Shown here one piece after another: positions 1 to 8,337 of a DNA stretch of 64,000 nucleotides (its first letter is position 1; every line of letters begins with the position of its first letter). Position numbers and translations under genes: made by a program. The notes beneath the pieces were generated by a model, which had not been told where the DNA came from, did no database searches, and worked only from the letters and a program-made list of their open reading frames with translations. The stretch comes from Sphaerisporangium dianthi (GTDB lineage Bacteria > Actinomycetota > Actinomycetes > Streptosporangiales > Streptosporangiaceae): NCBI RefSeq assembly GCF_042654065.1, contig NZ_JBHSFP010000001.1, positions 62,001 through 126,000 on the forward strand. Reading direction: 5' to 3'.

Positions 1-811
1 TGGCCTTCGCCACGGACTCGGCGGCCTCCAGCGGGTGCTCGTGCAGGTAGCGCGTGGCGTCGATCTGGGCCTTGAGGAAGGCGTCCACGACGTCGGGGTG
101 CTCCTTGGCGTACGCCTGGCGCAGCACCACGCCGTGGAAGGTCGGCACGTCCAGCGCCGAGCCGTCGTACAGCAGCCGGGCCTTGTGCTGGAAGACCAGC
201 AGGCCCGGCCAGGCGACGAACTGCGCGTACGCCTGGACTCCCCCCGACTCCAGCTGCGAGGCGCCGACCGCGGGCTGGTGGTTGACGACGCGCACGTCGC
301 GGGCCGGGTCGAGGCCGGCCTTCTCCAGCGCCTGGACGAGCGTGCCGTGCCCGGCGGAGCCGGCGCTGGCCGAGATGGTGGCGCCCTTGAGGTCGGCGAG
401 GGTCCTGGCCCTGGAGCCGGGCGGGACGACGACCATGTTGAGCCCGCCGCGCATGTTGTACCCGGTGATGGAGACCAGCTCGGTGCGGGCCGCGGGGACG
501 CCCTGCGTGCGCGCGGCGTTGATCAGCAGCGGGTAGTCGCCCATGGACCCGATGTCGATCTTTCCGGCGACCATCTTCGCCGTGATGGGGGCGCCGGTGT
601 CGTAGTCCTGCCACTCGACGGAGTACGCCGGGCCGAGCCGCTTCTCCAGGTAGCCGAGGGACCGCAGCAGCGTTCCGGCGGTCACGGTGTTGATGGTCTT
701 GGACTGGTAGCCGATGACGAGCGTCGTCTTCTCGTTGCCGCCCGCCGCGCCCGCGACCGAGCAGCCGGTCACGGCGAGCAGCACGGCGATCGACGCCAGG
801 GCTCCGCGCAT
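1..811 (-). CDS. ABC transporter substrate-binding lipoprotein, SsuA/NrtA-type (3' end outside window)
   Basis: About 270 residues are visible; the C-terminus lies beyond base 1. The N-terminus is a lipoprotein leader with lipobox VTGC (Cys17). The body has the periplasmic-binding-protein II pattern of aliphatic sulfonate, nitrate or taurine binding proteins: a TINTVTAG segment near the start, GKIDIGSMGDYPLL in the middle, then LADLKGATISASAGSAGHG. The predicted role is capture of a small substrate outside the membrane for an ABC importer; the permease and ATPase would lie beyond the window. The ATG at 811 has a GAGGGAG ribosome site and starts 11 bases after the ferredoxin stop, so the two are probably co-transcribed. 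The substrate cannot be read from the sequence; sulfonate-like is a family guess. Confidence 0.85.
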   Translation of the reverse strand, partial: MRGALASIAVLLAVTGCSVAGAAGGNEKTTLVIGYQSKTINTVTAGTLLRSLGYLEKRLGPAYSVEWQDYDTGAPITAKMVAGKIDIGSMGDYPLLINAARTQGVPAARTELVSITGYNMRGGLNMVVVPPGSRARTLADLKGATISASAGSAGHGTLVQALEKAGLDPARDVRVVNHQPAVGASQLESGGVQAYAQFVAWPGLLVFQHKARLLYDGSALDVPTFHGVVLRQAYAKEHPDVVDAFLKAQIDATRYLHEHPLEAAESVAKA

Positions 812-822
812 GGTGGGCTCCC

Positions 823-1050
823 TCATCGCAGCAGGTAGGGGATGTCGATGGTGACGGCGTCGACCGGGCACCTGGCGGCGCACGGACCGCAGTACCAGCA
901 CTCGTCGACGTGCATGTACGCCTTGCCGGTCTCGTCGCTGATGGCGAGGGAGTCGAGCGGGCACGCCTCGACGCACAGCGTGCACCCCTCGATGCACAAC
1001 GACTCGTCGATGGTCACGGGCACGTCGACCCGCTGGTTGATCAGGGCCAT
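823..1050 (-). CDS. 2x[4Fe-4S] ferredoxin
   Basis: A 75-residue protein with two complete CxxCxxCxxxCP-type clusters: CIEGCTLCVEACP at about residues 19-31 and CWYCGPCAARCP at about 51-62. This is the bacterial dicluster ferredoxin fold, an electron carrier or the small iron-sulfur subunit of a flavoprotein reductase. Its ATG lies inside the last codons of the upstream GntR gene (10-base overlap) and its stop is 11 bases before the binding-protein start, so it belongs to a coupled operon. In actinobacteria similar ferredoxins sit beside a fumarate-reductase-like flavoprotein and an ABC importer; the flavoprotein is not visible here and might lie past base 1. The partner and redox reaction are inference. 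Confidence 0.85.
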   Translation of the reverse strand: MALINQRVDVPVTIDESLCIEGCTLCVEACPLDSLAISDETGKAYMHVDECWYCGPCAARCPVDAVTIDIPYLLR

Positions 1051-1871
1051 GGCCGTTCCTCCGTGGTGGCGTCGTGGTCGCGGCGCGGGGGCCGGGGCGC
1101 GCCGGTCCGGGCGCCGCCGGGGGTGGGGGGTGAGCGGTCGAGATGGCCGCGCATGGTCAGCCGGTCACCTCTGAAGCGGATGAACTCCAGGTCGACCGGC
1201 CGCCCGTCGGCCAGATGGGTGAGCCGTTCGACCATGAGCAGCGCGGCGCCGCGCGGCGCGTCGAGGGCGGCGGCGGTGTGGGCGTCGGCGTTGACGGCCT
1301 CCAGGGTGAGCTCGGCCATGCCGAGCGGCTGGCCGGCGATGCGTTCGAGCAGCACGAAGATGTCGTTGTGCTCAAGGTCGGCGTCGAACAGCGGCTCGCC
1401 GACCTCGCGCAGGAGGTAGGTCAGATCGAGCGAGAGGGGCAGGCCGTTGAGCCGGCGGAGCCGTTCGAGGTAGATGACCCGCTCCCCCTGCGGCACGCCG
1501 AGGCGGTGGCCGACCATGGCGGGCGGCTCGATCAGGGTCATGGTCCTGACCTGGTTGGTCACCTCGCCGTGCTCGTGGAGGGTCTCTGCCAGACCGAGCA
1601 GCCGGTTCAGGCCGTGCGGGAGCTTCTCCTTCGCCACCGTGGTGCCCACTCCCGGGCACCGCTCGACCAGGCCTTCCTCGCGCAGCAGGTGGAGCGCCTC
1701 GCGCACGGTGTTGCGCGAGGCGCCGAAGTCCCGCGCCAGCACCGCCTCCAGGGGCAGTTGCCCCGTCGGGAAGTGCCCGTGCACGATCTGCCTTCGCAGC
1801 AGGTCGGCCACCTGCCGGGCTCGATCGGCCCGGCGGCGCCGCGAGATGGCCTCCGTCGTGACCCGTTCCAC
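1041..1871 (-). CDS. GntR family transcriptional regulator (HutC/UTRA type)
   Basis: 276 residues. The N-terminal winged helix-turn-helix is at about residues 18-80 (LPLEAVLARDFGASRNTVRE, then LREEGLVERCPGVGT), followed by a UTRA effector domain with the usual RLRRLNGLPLSLDLTYL strand. The C-terminus after about residue 250 is an Arg/Pro-rich tail. The start is GTG at 1871 with GGAGG nine bases upstream. It is the first gene of the gntR-ferredoxin-lipoprotein operon, so it most likely responds to the imported compound or a breakdown product and represses its own operon. A candidate operator lies upstream at 1952-1966. The ligand is unknown. Confidence 0.88.
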   Translation of the reverse strand: MERVTTEAISRRRRADRARQVADLLRRQIVHGHFPTGQLPLEAVLARDFGASRNTVREALHLLREEGLVERCPGVGTTVAKEKLPHGLNRLLGLAETLHEHGEVTNQVRTMTLIEPPAMVGHRLGVPQGERVIYLERLRRLNGLPLSLDLTYLLREVGEPLFDADLEHNDIFVLLERIAGQPLGMAELTLEAVNADAHTAAALDAPRGAALLMVERLTHLADGRPVDLEFIRFRGDRLTMRGHLDRSPPTPGGARTGAPRPPRRDHDATTEERPWP

Positions 1872-1951
1872 ATCCGCCTCCGGCCGCTCGCCAGCTCCGA
1901 CGGAATCAACCTAGCAATCCGGTAGGGAAATAGGGATAACGGAGAGATTGC

Positions 1952-1966
1952 GCCACTTGGAGTGGC
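1952..1966. promoter_or_regulatory. Candidate operator upstream of the gntR operon
   Basis: GCCACTTGGAGTGGC is a 6-bp inverted repeat with a 3-base centre, about 80 bases upstream of the GTG start of the GntR gene. GntR-family proteins bind short inverted repeats in their own promoters, so this is a plausible operator. No matching second copy was found in the window. Confidence 0.35.
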
Positions 1967-2059
1967 CCGCGCACCCGCGCCGAGCAGGCGCCCGGCCGCG
2001 GGAGAGGCGAGATCCGCCACCCCCCGGAGGGCCGGCCGGCCGGTCGCGTCAGGGGGCCT

Positions 2060-2545
2060 TCAGGACGCGAGCGCCTTCTCGAAGCAGAGGGAGTAGTCGA
2101 GGGACTCATAGGGCGGGAAGATCGGGACGCGGGTGTAGCCCGCCCGCTCGTACAGCCGCACCGCGTCCGGTTGGCGGTCGCCGGTCTGCAGGATGATCCG
2201 CTCCGCGCCGAGCGCGCGGGCGGCGTCCTCCGCCGCCGCCAGCAGGGCCCGCGCCACCCCGGTACCGCGGTGGGAGGGGGCGACGTACATGCGCTTGAGC
2301 TCGACCTCCTCGCCCAGGCGGCGCAGGGCGATGTGGCCCACGGGCAGCCCGGCGTCGAAGGCGACGCCGGTGTGAAGGACCGTCTCGGCGCGCACGCCCA
2401 TGCCGGTGGGCAGGTGGCCGGGGTCGGCGAGCCGGTCGGCGTACCGTAGTCGCATCTCGGCGTCCATGGCCTGCCGCAGCGCCTCGGCCGCGGGGTCGTC
2501 GTAGGGCACGGGCCGGACGGCGAACGTGGTCTGGTCGGTCGTCAT
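2060..2545 (-). CDS. GNAT family N-acetyltransferase
   Basis: 161 residues with the GNAT core: the beta4 strand VELKRMYVAPSHRGTGVA (about residues 81-98) carries the R/QxxGxG/A acetyl-CoA loop (HRGTGVA), followed by helix ALLAAAEDAARALGAERI and the LYERAGYTRV motif near the C-terminus. It transfers an acetyl group from acetyl-CoA to an amine; the acceptor cannot be told. It lies 61 bases downstream of the acyl-CoA-ligase-like gene on the same strand and may be co-transcribed with it. The start ATG at 2545 is supported by GAGGAGAC a few bases upstream. Confidence 0.88.
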   Translation of the reverse strand: MTTDQTTFAVRPVPYDDPAAEALRQAMDAEMRLRYADRLADPGHLPTGMGVRAETVLHTGVAFDAGLPVGHIALRRLGEEVELKRMYVAPSHRGTGVARALLAAAEDAARALGAERIILQTGDRQPDAVRLYERAGYTRVPIFPPYESLDYSLCFEKALAS

Positions 2546-2606
2546 CGGTCTCCTCGCCGGTTCGATGGACGGGGTGGGCGCGCCCTGGGCGACGGACGAG
2601 CCTACG

Positions 2607-4163
2607 CTACCGGGCGCCGCGCGGCGCGGCCGGGCCGTACAGCTCCAGCAGGGCGCGCTTGTCGGGTTTGCCGCTGGTCGCGACCGGCACGGCGGACACC
2701 GTCGTGATCGTCTGCGGGACGCCGTCCTCGCCGAGCTCGGAGCGCACCAGCGCGGTCAGCGCGTCCGGGTCCGGGGTGCGGCCGGCGGCCGGCACGATGA
2801 ACGCGTGGACGGCCTCCCCCGTCCGCTCGTCCGGCGCGCCGGCGACGTAGGCCTCGGCCACGTCGGGGTGACCGGCCAGCACGCGCTCGACGGCACCGGC
2901 GTACACCACCGCCGCGTTGACCAGGATGACGTCCCTGGCCCGGCCGACCAGGTACAGCAGGCCGGCCTCGTCGAGGTGGCCGAGGTCGCGGGTGCGCAGC
3001 CAGCCGTCCGTCACCGCCTCGCGGGTCTCTTCCGGACGCCCCCAGTAGCCCGCCATCAGGTACGGGCTGCGCACGTAGATCTCGCCGGTCCCCCCAGTGG
3101 CGAGTGGGCGGCCTTCCTCGTCGCGCACGCTGATCTCGACGCCGGGATTCGGGCGGCCGACCGAGGCGGGCGCGCGATCCGGGAAACGGGCGATGTCGCC
3201 GGGGGTGAGCATGGAGATCAACCCGGACTCGGTCGTCCCATACCCGTTGTACACGATGGGGCCCAGCCGCTTCACCGCCTCGGCCAGCCGGTGCGGGCCG
3301 ACCGGCGATCCGCCGAGTATCAGGGCGCGCAGGCTGCCGACGTCGACCCGCTCGGCGCGCAGCACGTCGAGCATCTGGCACAGCCGGGGCGCGGCCATGA
3401 CCGAGCCGGTGATCCGGTGACGCTCGATCGCGTACGGGAACAGCGGCCCTCCGTCCTCCTCGGGGATGACCGCGGTGCCGCCGCCGAGCAGGCACAGCAG
3501 CAGGTAGTCCAGGATCACCGTGCTGGACAGGGTGCCGAACAGCAGGAAGCGCCCCAAGGACTCGGCGAACTCGGCCGCGAGCGGGGACCAGCCGCGGGGC
3601 TGCCAGGACCAGTGGGCGCCGAGCGCACGGTAGGTCAGCGCGCACCCCTTCGGCTCGCCGGTGCTGCCGCTGGTGAAGGTCAGCAGAGCCACGTCGTCCG
3701 GGCGGGCCGTGACATCGGGGAAGCCGCCGGCGCCGGGGTGGGCCAGCAGGTCGGCCGCGCCGGCGACGGGTCCGAGGGACAGCATCGCGGCCGGCCCGGC
3801 GGCGCCGAACAGCTCCGGCGTCGCCGTCGACGCGTCGACGACCACCGCGTCGATCCCCATGCCGAGCACATGGGCGAGCAGACGGGGGGTGTAGCCGGGC
3901 CGTACGCACAGCACGCGGCAGCCCAGCGCGTGCGCGGCCATGTGCGCGGCGAACGCCTCCGGCGAGACGCCGGCGCGGACGGCGACCCCCCGGCCGGGCC
4001 CGAGTCCCGCGTCGAGCAGCGCGGCGGCCAGGCGCCGGATGAGGTCCAGCAGCTCACCCCGTGAGACGAGCCTGTCGCCTTGTTCGAAGGCCGGGCTGTC
4101 GGGCGAGGCGCGCAGCGCCTCAAGGAGGGGGTGCGGGAACGGCGGCTCGGCGGAATCGTGCAT
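2607..4163 (-). CDS. AMP-dependent acyl-CoA synthetase/ligase family protein
   Basis: 518 residues, the usual size for class I adenylate-forming enzymes. The ATP-binding loop TSGSTGEPKG is at about residues 168-177; the A5-like motif YNGYGTTESG, the A7/A8 region DLGHLDEAGLLYLVGRARD and the A10 lysine motif SGKPDKRALL near the C-terminus are all present, so the enzyme looks intact. It should activate a carboxylic acid as the acyl-adenylate and pass it to CoA or a carrier. The start is ATG at 4163, with GAGGAG seven bases upstream; an in-frame extension of 29 residues lacks family similarity. No carrier-protein or condensing gene is adjacent, so the acid substrate and pathway are unknown. Confidence 0.85.
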   Translation of the reverse strand: MHDSAEPPFPHPLLEALRASPDSPAFEQGDRLVSRGELLDLIRRLAAALLDAGLGPGRGVAVRAGVSPEAFAAHMAAHALGCRVLCVRPGYTPRLLAHVLGMGIDAVVVDASTATPELFGAAGPAAMLSLGPVAGAADLLAHPGAGGFPDVTARPDDVALLTFTSGSTGEPKGCALTYRALGAHWSWQPRGWSPLAAEFAESLGRFLLFGTLSSTVILDYLLLCLLGGGTAVIPEEDGGPLFPYAIERHRITGSVMAAPRLCQMLDVLRAERVDVGSLRALILGGSPVGPHRLAEAVKRLGPIVYNGYGTTESGLISMLTPGDIARFPDRAPASVGRPNPGVEISVRDEEGRPLATGGTGEIYVRSPYLMAGYWGRPEETREAVTDGWLRTRDLGHLDEAGLLYLVGRARDVILVNAAVVYAGAVERVLAGHPDVAEAYVAGAPDERTGEAVHAFIVPAAGRTPDPDALTALVRSELGEDGVPQTITTVSAVPVATSGKPDKRALLELYGPAAPRGAR

Positions 4164-4228
4164 GTCCGGCTCCTCTTTGCCAGGTCGCCGAACCGCGGCA
4201 GCGACACGGTCGGCGGAGGTGTCGGTAT

Positions 4229-4585
4229 ATGACCGGCTTGTCGTCCGCAATGGTAGGCGGCGCGGATCCGAACGGATCAGTGGACGGAAAAACCGGTGGC
4301 CGGCCGTCCCAGGGCCGGATCTACGATGACGCCGTCCTGACCCCTACGGCGGGCTTCTCCGACGACGCGCTGATGTCGGCGCCCGCCCGCTGCTGGGACG
4401 TGACCGTGGCGGCGATGGCCTACCGGCCGGTCGGCTTCGGCAGCCACCAGTGGGAGGTGACCGACGCCGCGGGCACCCGACGGTTCGTCACCCTCGACGA
4501 GCTGGACGTCGGCCGTCACTCGTCGCGCGAACCGCTGGACGCCGCCTACGGCAGGCTGCGCGCCGGCCTCGCCACCGCCCGTCAT
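4229..4585 (+). pseudogene. 5' fragment of an aminoglycoside/spectinomycin-phosphotransferase-like gene
   Basis: An ATG at 4229 with GGAGGT eight bases upstream opens a frame whose residues about 45-119 resemble the N-lobe of APH-like phosphotransferases (FSDDALM, YRPVGFGSHQWEV, RRFVTLDELDVGRH, YGRLRAGLATAR). The similarity stops at LATARH, about 6 bases before the stop codon of the convergent LuxR gene, and the frame then runs through that gene's antisense strand. The C-lobe with the catalytic HGD and DxD motifs, roughly 200 residues, is missing. I read this as a gene cut by a rearrangement that placed the LuxR gene here. The family call is from memory of the motif pattern. Confidence 0.6.
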
Positions 4586-4591
4586 GGGGAG

Positions 4592-7500
4592 TCAGGTGGC
4601 CGGCGGGCGCGGGTGCCGCTGCCGTTCGCCGAGGAGGCGGGCGATGAGCTCGGCGCGGTTGGCCAGCCCCAGTTTGGTGAGGATGTTGCGGACGTGGCTC
4701 TCCACCGTGCGCTCGCTGAGCGTCAGCCGGTCGGCGATCCGCCGGTTCGACAGCGCCTGCGCGACCAGCCCCGCCACCTCGCGTTCCCGCGCGGTGAGCG
4801 GGTCGTCGGCGCGGCGCCTCGCCGCCGTCGCGGCGAGCAGCCGGTCCGCCCGGGCGAGCGGCCCTGGAAGGTCCAGCCGCCGCGCCTCGGCCGCGGCGCG
4901 CTCCGCGAGAGCCGCCGCCTCCTCGTGATCTCCGGGTGCCCCGCGGCGCAGCAGCACCTCCGCAAGCGGAAGCCACGTGTGGACGAGCCAAGGCCGCGCG
5001 TCCAGCAGCAGGTTGACCTCGGCCGCCGCGCGAAGGGCCCCCTCGGCCTCGTCCAGCCGTCCCATGACGGCCGCCATCCGCCCGACGGCCCTGGCGGACG
5101 AGCCGCCGCAGAAGCTGTCGGCTCCCCCGGGCACCCCCGCGGCCGCCGCCCAGGGCAGCCAGTGCTCGTGCGCCCACTGCGCGGCTTCCGCGTCGTCGAA
5201 CGCCTCGACCAGCTCGGTCACGTGCTGGAGCACGCCCATCCCCCGCGCACCGGGCAGAGGGCCGCGCAGCGACAGCCGCAGACGCTCGTACCTGGCGAGC
5301 GCCTCGTCACGGGCCCCGTCCAGATGCAGGCGGAGGGCGTACGCGGCCTCGATCACCGGAATCGCCGCGTTCGCCATGTTCGCCGCGTTCGCCGCGTTCG
5401 CCGCGTTCGCCATGTTCGCCGCGTTCGCCGCGTTCGCCGCGTTCGTCGGCGGAGTGGCGAACGAGCCCCGGTGGCCGTCCGGCAGCTCACGCCGGTCGCC
5501 GCGCACCAGCGCGAGCAACTGGGCGAACACGTCGGTGACCACGCACGCCAGCGAATCCCCCGTGCGGACGGCCAGCGTCCCCGCCTCCGCCGACAGCGTG
5601 CGGGCGTCGTCCCAGCGTCCGGCCAGAGCCGCGCGCGCCGCCGCGGCCCGCCGGTGGTACCAGCCGGCCACCGGCAGCCGCGTCGCCGCCGCCAGCTCGC
5701 CCAGCCGCGCGATGCCGTCGTCCACCGCGGCCAGGTCGCCGACCTGGTAGGCCGCGTCGAGCCGCCAGATGTGCCCGCGGACCGCCGACATCGGCCGGCC
5801 GGCGCGCAGGGCGATGCCGACCGCCAGTTCTCCGAGCCGCCGGCGTTCGGCCACGTCGCCCGGCCGGTCGAGAATCCCCGCGCGGGCGCGCACGGCGTCG
5901 AGCAGCGCCGCCGGGTCGCCGCAGTCCTCGGCGAGACGCAATGCCTCGGCGGAGGTCCGCGCCGCCTCCTCCCACCTGTCGGCCTCGACCTCCCATGACG
6001 CCTTGCGCGCGAGCAGCCGCGACCGGATGACCACGGCCGACGCCTCCCCCGCCCACCCGCGACCAGCGCCCGCGCCGGTGCACGCGTCAGCGGCAGGGGT
6101 CGCCGGAGCGGCGTCCATGGCCGCGAGCGCGCGGTCGCACAGGGCGGCCATGGCGACCACGACGGCCCGGTCGCCCGCCCCGCCGACGACGAGGGCGGCG
6201 GACGCGAGCAGGTCCGCCCGTCCAGCGGCCTCGGCCGCCTCCGCGGCCTCGCGGCAGCGTCCCGCGCTCTGGCCGACGAACCCGGCGTAGCACTCGGCGG
6301 TGGCCGATTCGATGAGGGCCTCCGCCCGCCGCACGGGGCCGGCTCCGGCCCGCCCCAGCAGGTCGAGTGCCTGACGGGCGAGCCTGGCCGCCTCCTCTGG
6401 TGCGGCCGACCGCAGAGCGTACGCGGCCGCGGCGCGCGTCCAGCGGACGGCCGTGCGCAGGGTGCCGGCGTCGTCGCCCGCGCGCTGCCAGTGCGCGGCG
6501 ATGCGCGCGGCCTGGGCAGGGTCGCCGCCGGCCCACCGCTCCAGCGCCATGGCCGCGCTCTTGTGCAGGTCGGCGGCATCCCGCGCCGTCGCGGCCGCGA
6601 CGCCTTCACGCACCAGGGCATGCGCGAAGCGGAACATCGACGGCCTGCCCGGGTCGTACTGGCCCGGCTCGTCCGCTCGGTGTCCCAGAGCGCCCGACTC
6701 GTCCGCTCGGTGTCCCAGAGCGCCCGACTCGTCCGCTCGGTGTCCCAGAGCGCCCGGCTCGTCCGCTGGGTGTCGCGTTGTGCCCGGCTCGTGGGCTCGG
6801 TGTCCCGGTGTGCCCTCCTCGTACGCGGCCGGCGCCGCCCACCCGTGCGCGACCGGCGCCGCCCGTCCGCGCGTGACCGGCACCGCCTGTCCGCGCGCGA
6901 CCGGCGCCGCCGCTTCGTGTCCGGTCCGCGTGCCCGGGAGCGGAACGGGTGCCGGTGCCATGCCGGTGGTGAGCACCCCGGACACGGTGAGCCTGTCCAG
7001 ATGCCCGGACACGACCGCGTGCGGCAGTCCGCGAACGGCGGCCAGCAGTCGCACGTCGATCTCCTGTCCGAGGACCGCGGCGACGCCCGCCGTCCTGCGT
7101 ACCTCCGCGTCCAGGCCGCCGAGCATGCCGAGCACGAGCATGCGCAGATCCGCCGGCGGCATCAGCCCGTCCTCGATCGCCCCGCCGCCGGGGAGCGACC
7201 CGGCGGCGGGACGAGGCGCGCGTTCCAGGGCACGGGCCATGGCCGACACCAGCAGAGGCAGCCCTCCGGTGCGCTCGTGCACGGCCGACGCGAGCGCCGC
7301 GCCGTCGGGCACGCCGGCGAGTATCCGCGCCACGTCGGCCGCGGTCAGGGGGGCGAGCGCGAGGGAGCGTACGGCTCGGCCGCGGGTGATCTCGGCGAGA
7401 GTGGCGGCAAGGCCGCCGCCGCCGTCTCCGGGGCCTGGATGCCGGTGCGTCGCGAGGACGAGCAACCGCGAGCCCGCGGCCTCGGACGCGACCTGGCGGA

Positions 7501-8116
7501 GCAGGGCCAGCGACGCCTCGTCCGCGTCGTGGACGTCCTCGATGACGACGACGAGTCCCTTGGCGTCCTCCGCGGCCGCGAACAGCGCATCGGCGAGTGA
7601 GACGAGCAGCCGGAAACGCGCCGCGCCCGCCTCGGAGGCATCAGCCGCGACGACCGACTCCGCAAGCGGACCATCGGACGAACCAGCGGCCGTCGCGGTG
7701 GGAGGAGGGACGGCGGACGACTCCGCAGGCGGACCAGCCGACGGACCGGCGGCCGTCGCGGTGGAGGGAGGGGCCGCGGGCGGATCGGCCGCCGTCAGGG
7801 TGGAGGGAGGGGCGGCGGACCCGGCAGGTGGGCCGATGGGCGACTCGGTGGGTGGGAGGGGGTGGAGCCGCTCCAGGATGCGCGTCCACGGCCACAGCGG
7901 CGGGACGCCCTCCTCGTCCGGGCATCGACCCCAGACGACTCCCGGTTCGCCGGCGACGGCCTCCTCGGCCAGGCGGGACTTGCCGATGCCGGCCGGGCCT
8001 GAGATCAGGACCATCCCGCCGGCGCCCTCGCGAGCGGCGGCGATGGCCTCGCGCAACAGCGCGACCTCGCGATCACGCCCGGCGAAGGGGCTCCGGGCGC
8101 CTTGTCCGGCATCCAC
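4592..8116 (-). CDS. LuxR family regulator of the LAL type (AAA ATPase + LuxR HTH)
   Basis: 1174 residues. The N-terminus has an AAA/NTPase domain with Walker A GPAGIGKSRL (about residues 40-49) and Walker B VVVIEDVHDAD; a long alpha-helical, TPR-like middle follows; the C-terminus ends with a LuxR helix-turn-helix (LTAREREVAGLVAQALSNRR, then SERTVESHVRNILTKLGL). Such proteins couple ATP and ligand sensing to activation of degradative or biosynthetic genes. GTG start at 8116. Three low-complexity inserts are unusual: Pro/Ser/Thr/Ala-rich about 95-150, a 10-residue repeat (ALGHRADESG-like) about 431-485, and an Asn-Ala-Ala repeat about 891-917. It diverges from the amidase gene; its target is unknown. 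Confidence 0.88.
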   Translation of the reverse strand: MDAGQGARSPFAGRDREVALLREAIAAAREGAGGMVLISGPAGIGKSRLAEEAVAGEPGVVWGRCPDEEGVPPLWPWTRILERLHPLPPTESPIGPPAGSAAPPSTLTAADPPAAPPSTATAAGPSAGPPAESSAVPPPTATAAGSSDGPLAESVVAADASEAGAARFRLLVSLADALFAAAEDAKGLVVVIEDVHDADEASLALLRQVASEAAGSRLLVLATHRHPGPGDGGGGLAATLAEITRGRAVRSLALAPLTAADVARILAGVPDGAALASAVHERTGGLPLLVSAMARALERAPRPAAGSLPGGGAIEDGLMPPADLRMLVLGMLGGLDAEVRRTAGVAAVLGQEIDVRLLAAVRGLPHAVVSGHLDRLTVSGVLTTGMAPAPVPLPGTRTGHEAAAPVARGQAVPVTRGRAAPVAHGWAAPAAYEEGTPGHRAHEPGTTRHPADEPGALGHRADESGALGHRADESGALGHRADEPGQYDPGRPSMFRFAHALVREGVAAATARDAADLHKSAAMALERWAGGDPAQAARIAAHWQRAGDDAGTLRTAVRWTRAAAAYALRSAAPEEAARLARQALDLLGRAGAGPVRRAEALIESATAECYAGFVGQSAGRCREAAEAAEAAGRADLLASAALVVGGAGDRAVVVAMAALCDRALAAMDAAPATPAADACTGAGAGRGWAGEASAVVIRSRLLARKASWEVEADRWEEAARTSAEALRLAEDCGDPAALLDAVRARAGILDRPGDVAERRRLGELAVGIALRAGRPMSAVRGHIWRLDAAYQVGDLAAVDDGIARLGELAAATRLPVAGWYHRRAAAARAALAGRWDDARTLSAEAGTLAVRTGDSLACVVTDVFAQLLALVRGDRRELPDGHRGSFATPPTNAANAANAANMANAANAANAANMANAAIPVIEAAYALRLHLDGARDEALARYERLRLSLRGPLPGARGMGVLQHVTELVEAFDDAEAAQWAHEHWLPWAAAAGVPGGADSFCGGSSARAVGRMAAVMGRLDEAEGALRAAAEVNLLLDARPWLVHTWLPLAEVLLRRGAPGDHEEAAALAERAAAEARRLDLPGPLARADRLLAATAARRRADDPLTAREREVAGLVAQALSNRRIADRLTLSERTVESHVRNILTKLGLANRAELIARLLGERQRHPRPPAT
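5364..5444. repeat. 9-bp microsatellite-like repeat, nine units, within the LAL regulator gene
   Basis: Nine head-to-tail copies of GCCGCGTTC or its variant GCCATGTTC, arranged so that the variant recurs every fourth unit (a 36-bp higher-order period). On the coding strand it encodes Asn-Ala-Ala / Asn-Met-Ala triplets in the helical middle region. All units keep the frame, so copy-number changes would change protein length by three residues. Confidence 0.95.
6662..6826. repeat. 30-bp tandem repeat within the LAL regulator gene
   Basis: Five units with period 30 (CTCGTCCGCTCGGTGTCCCA core), the first three nearly identical and the last two diverged. On the coding strand each unit encodes ten residues of the form ALGHRADESG. 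The repeat lies between the ATPase domain and the helical region and looks like a variable linker. Confidence 0.93.
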
Positions 8117-8337
8117 GTGACCAGTCTGACAGCCGAGCGCGCGAACGCGCCGCCGCCCGTCCCGGCCCGGCAGCGGGGTCGGCGGGTGCCTGTGCTGCCC
8201 GGTGGCGCGGGTTCAGTACCGGGGTCAGTGGTAGCCCTCATGACCGGCGGAGGGCCCCGGCCCATGCTGGTCTCCAGGCGCCGGGGGCATACCACCCGGG
8301 CCGGAGCCGGGCGAACCGGCGAGCAGAGGGGGACGAT

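Noticed and set aside
1930..1942. TAGGGATAAC resembles the core of a homing-endonuclease (I-SceI) site
   Set aside because: Only the first half matches and there is no intron or homing gene nearby; chance in an AT-richer promoter.
4061..5998. 645-codon plus-strand frame as one gene
   Set aside because: Only the part up to about 4585 resembles a protein family; the rest is antisense to the LAL regulator.
6662..6826. 30-bp repeats as CRISPR
   Set aside because: The units abut with no spacers and keep the reading frame of the regulator gene. The 70-bp array at 52101 was rejected for the same lack of spacers.
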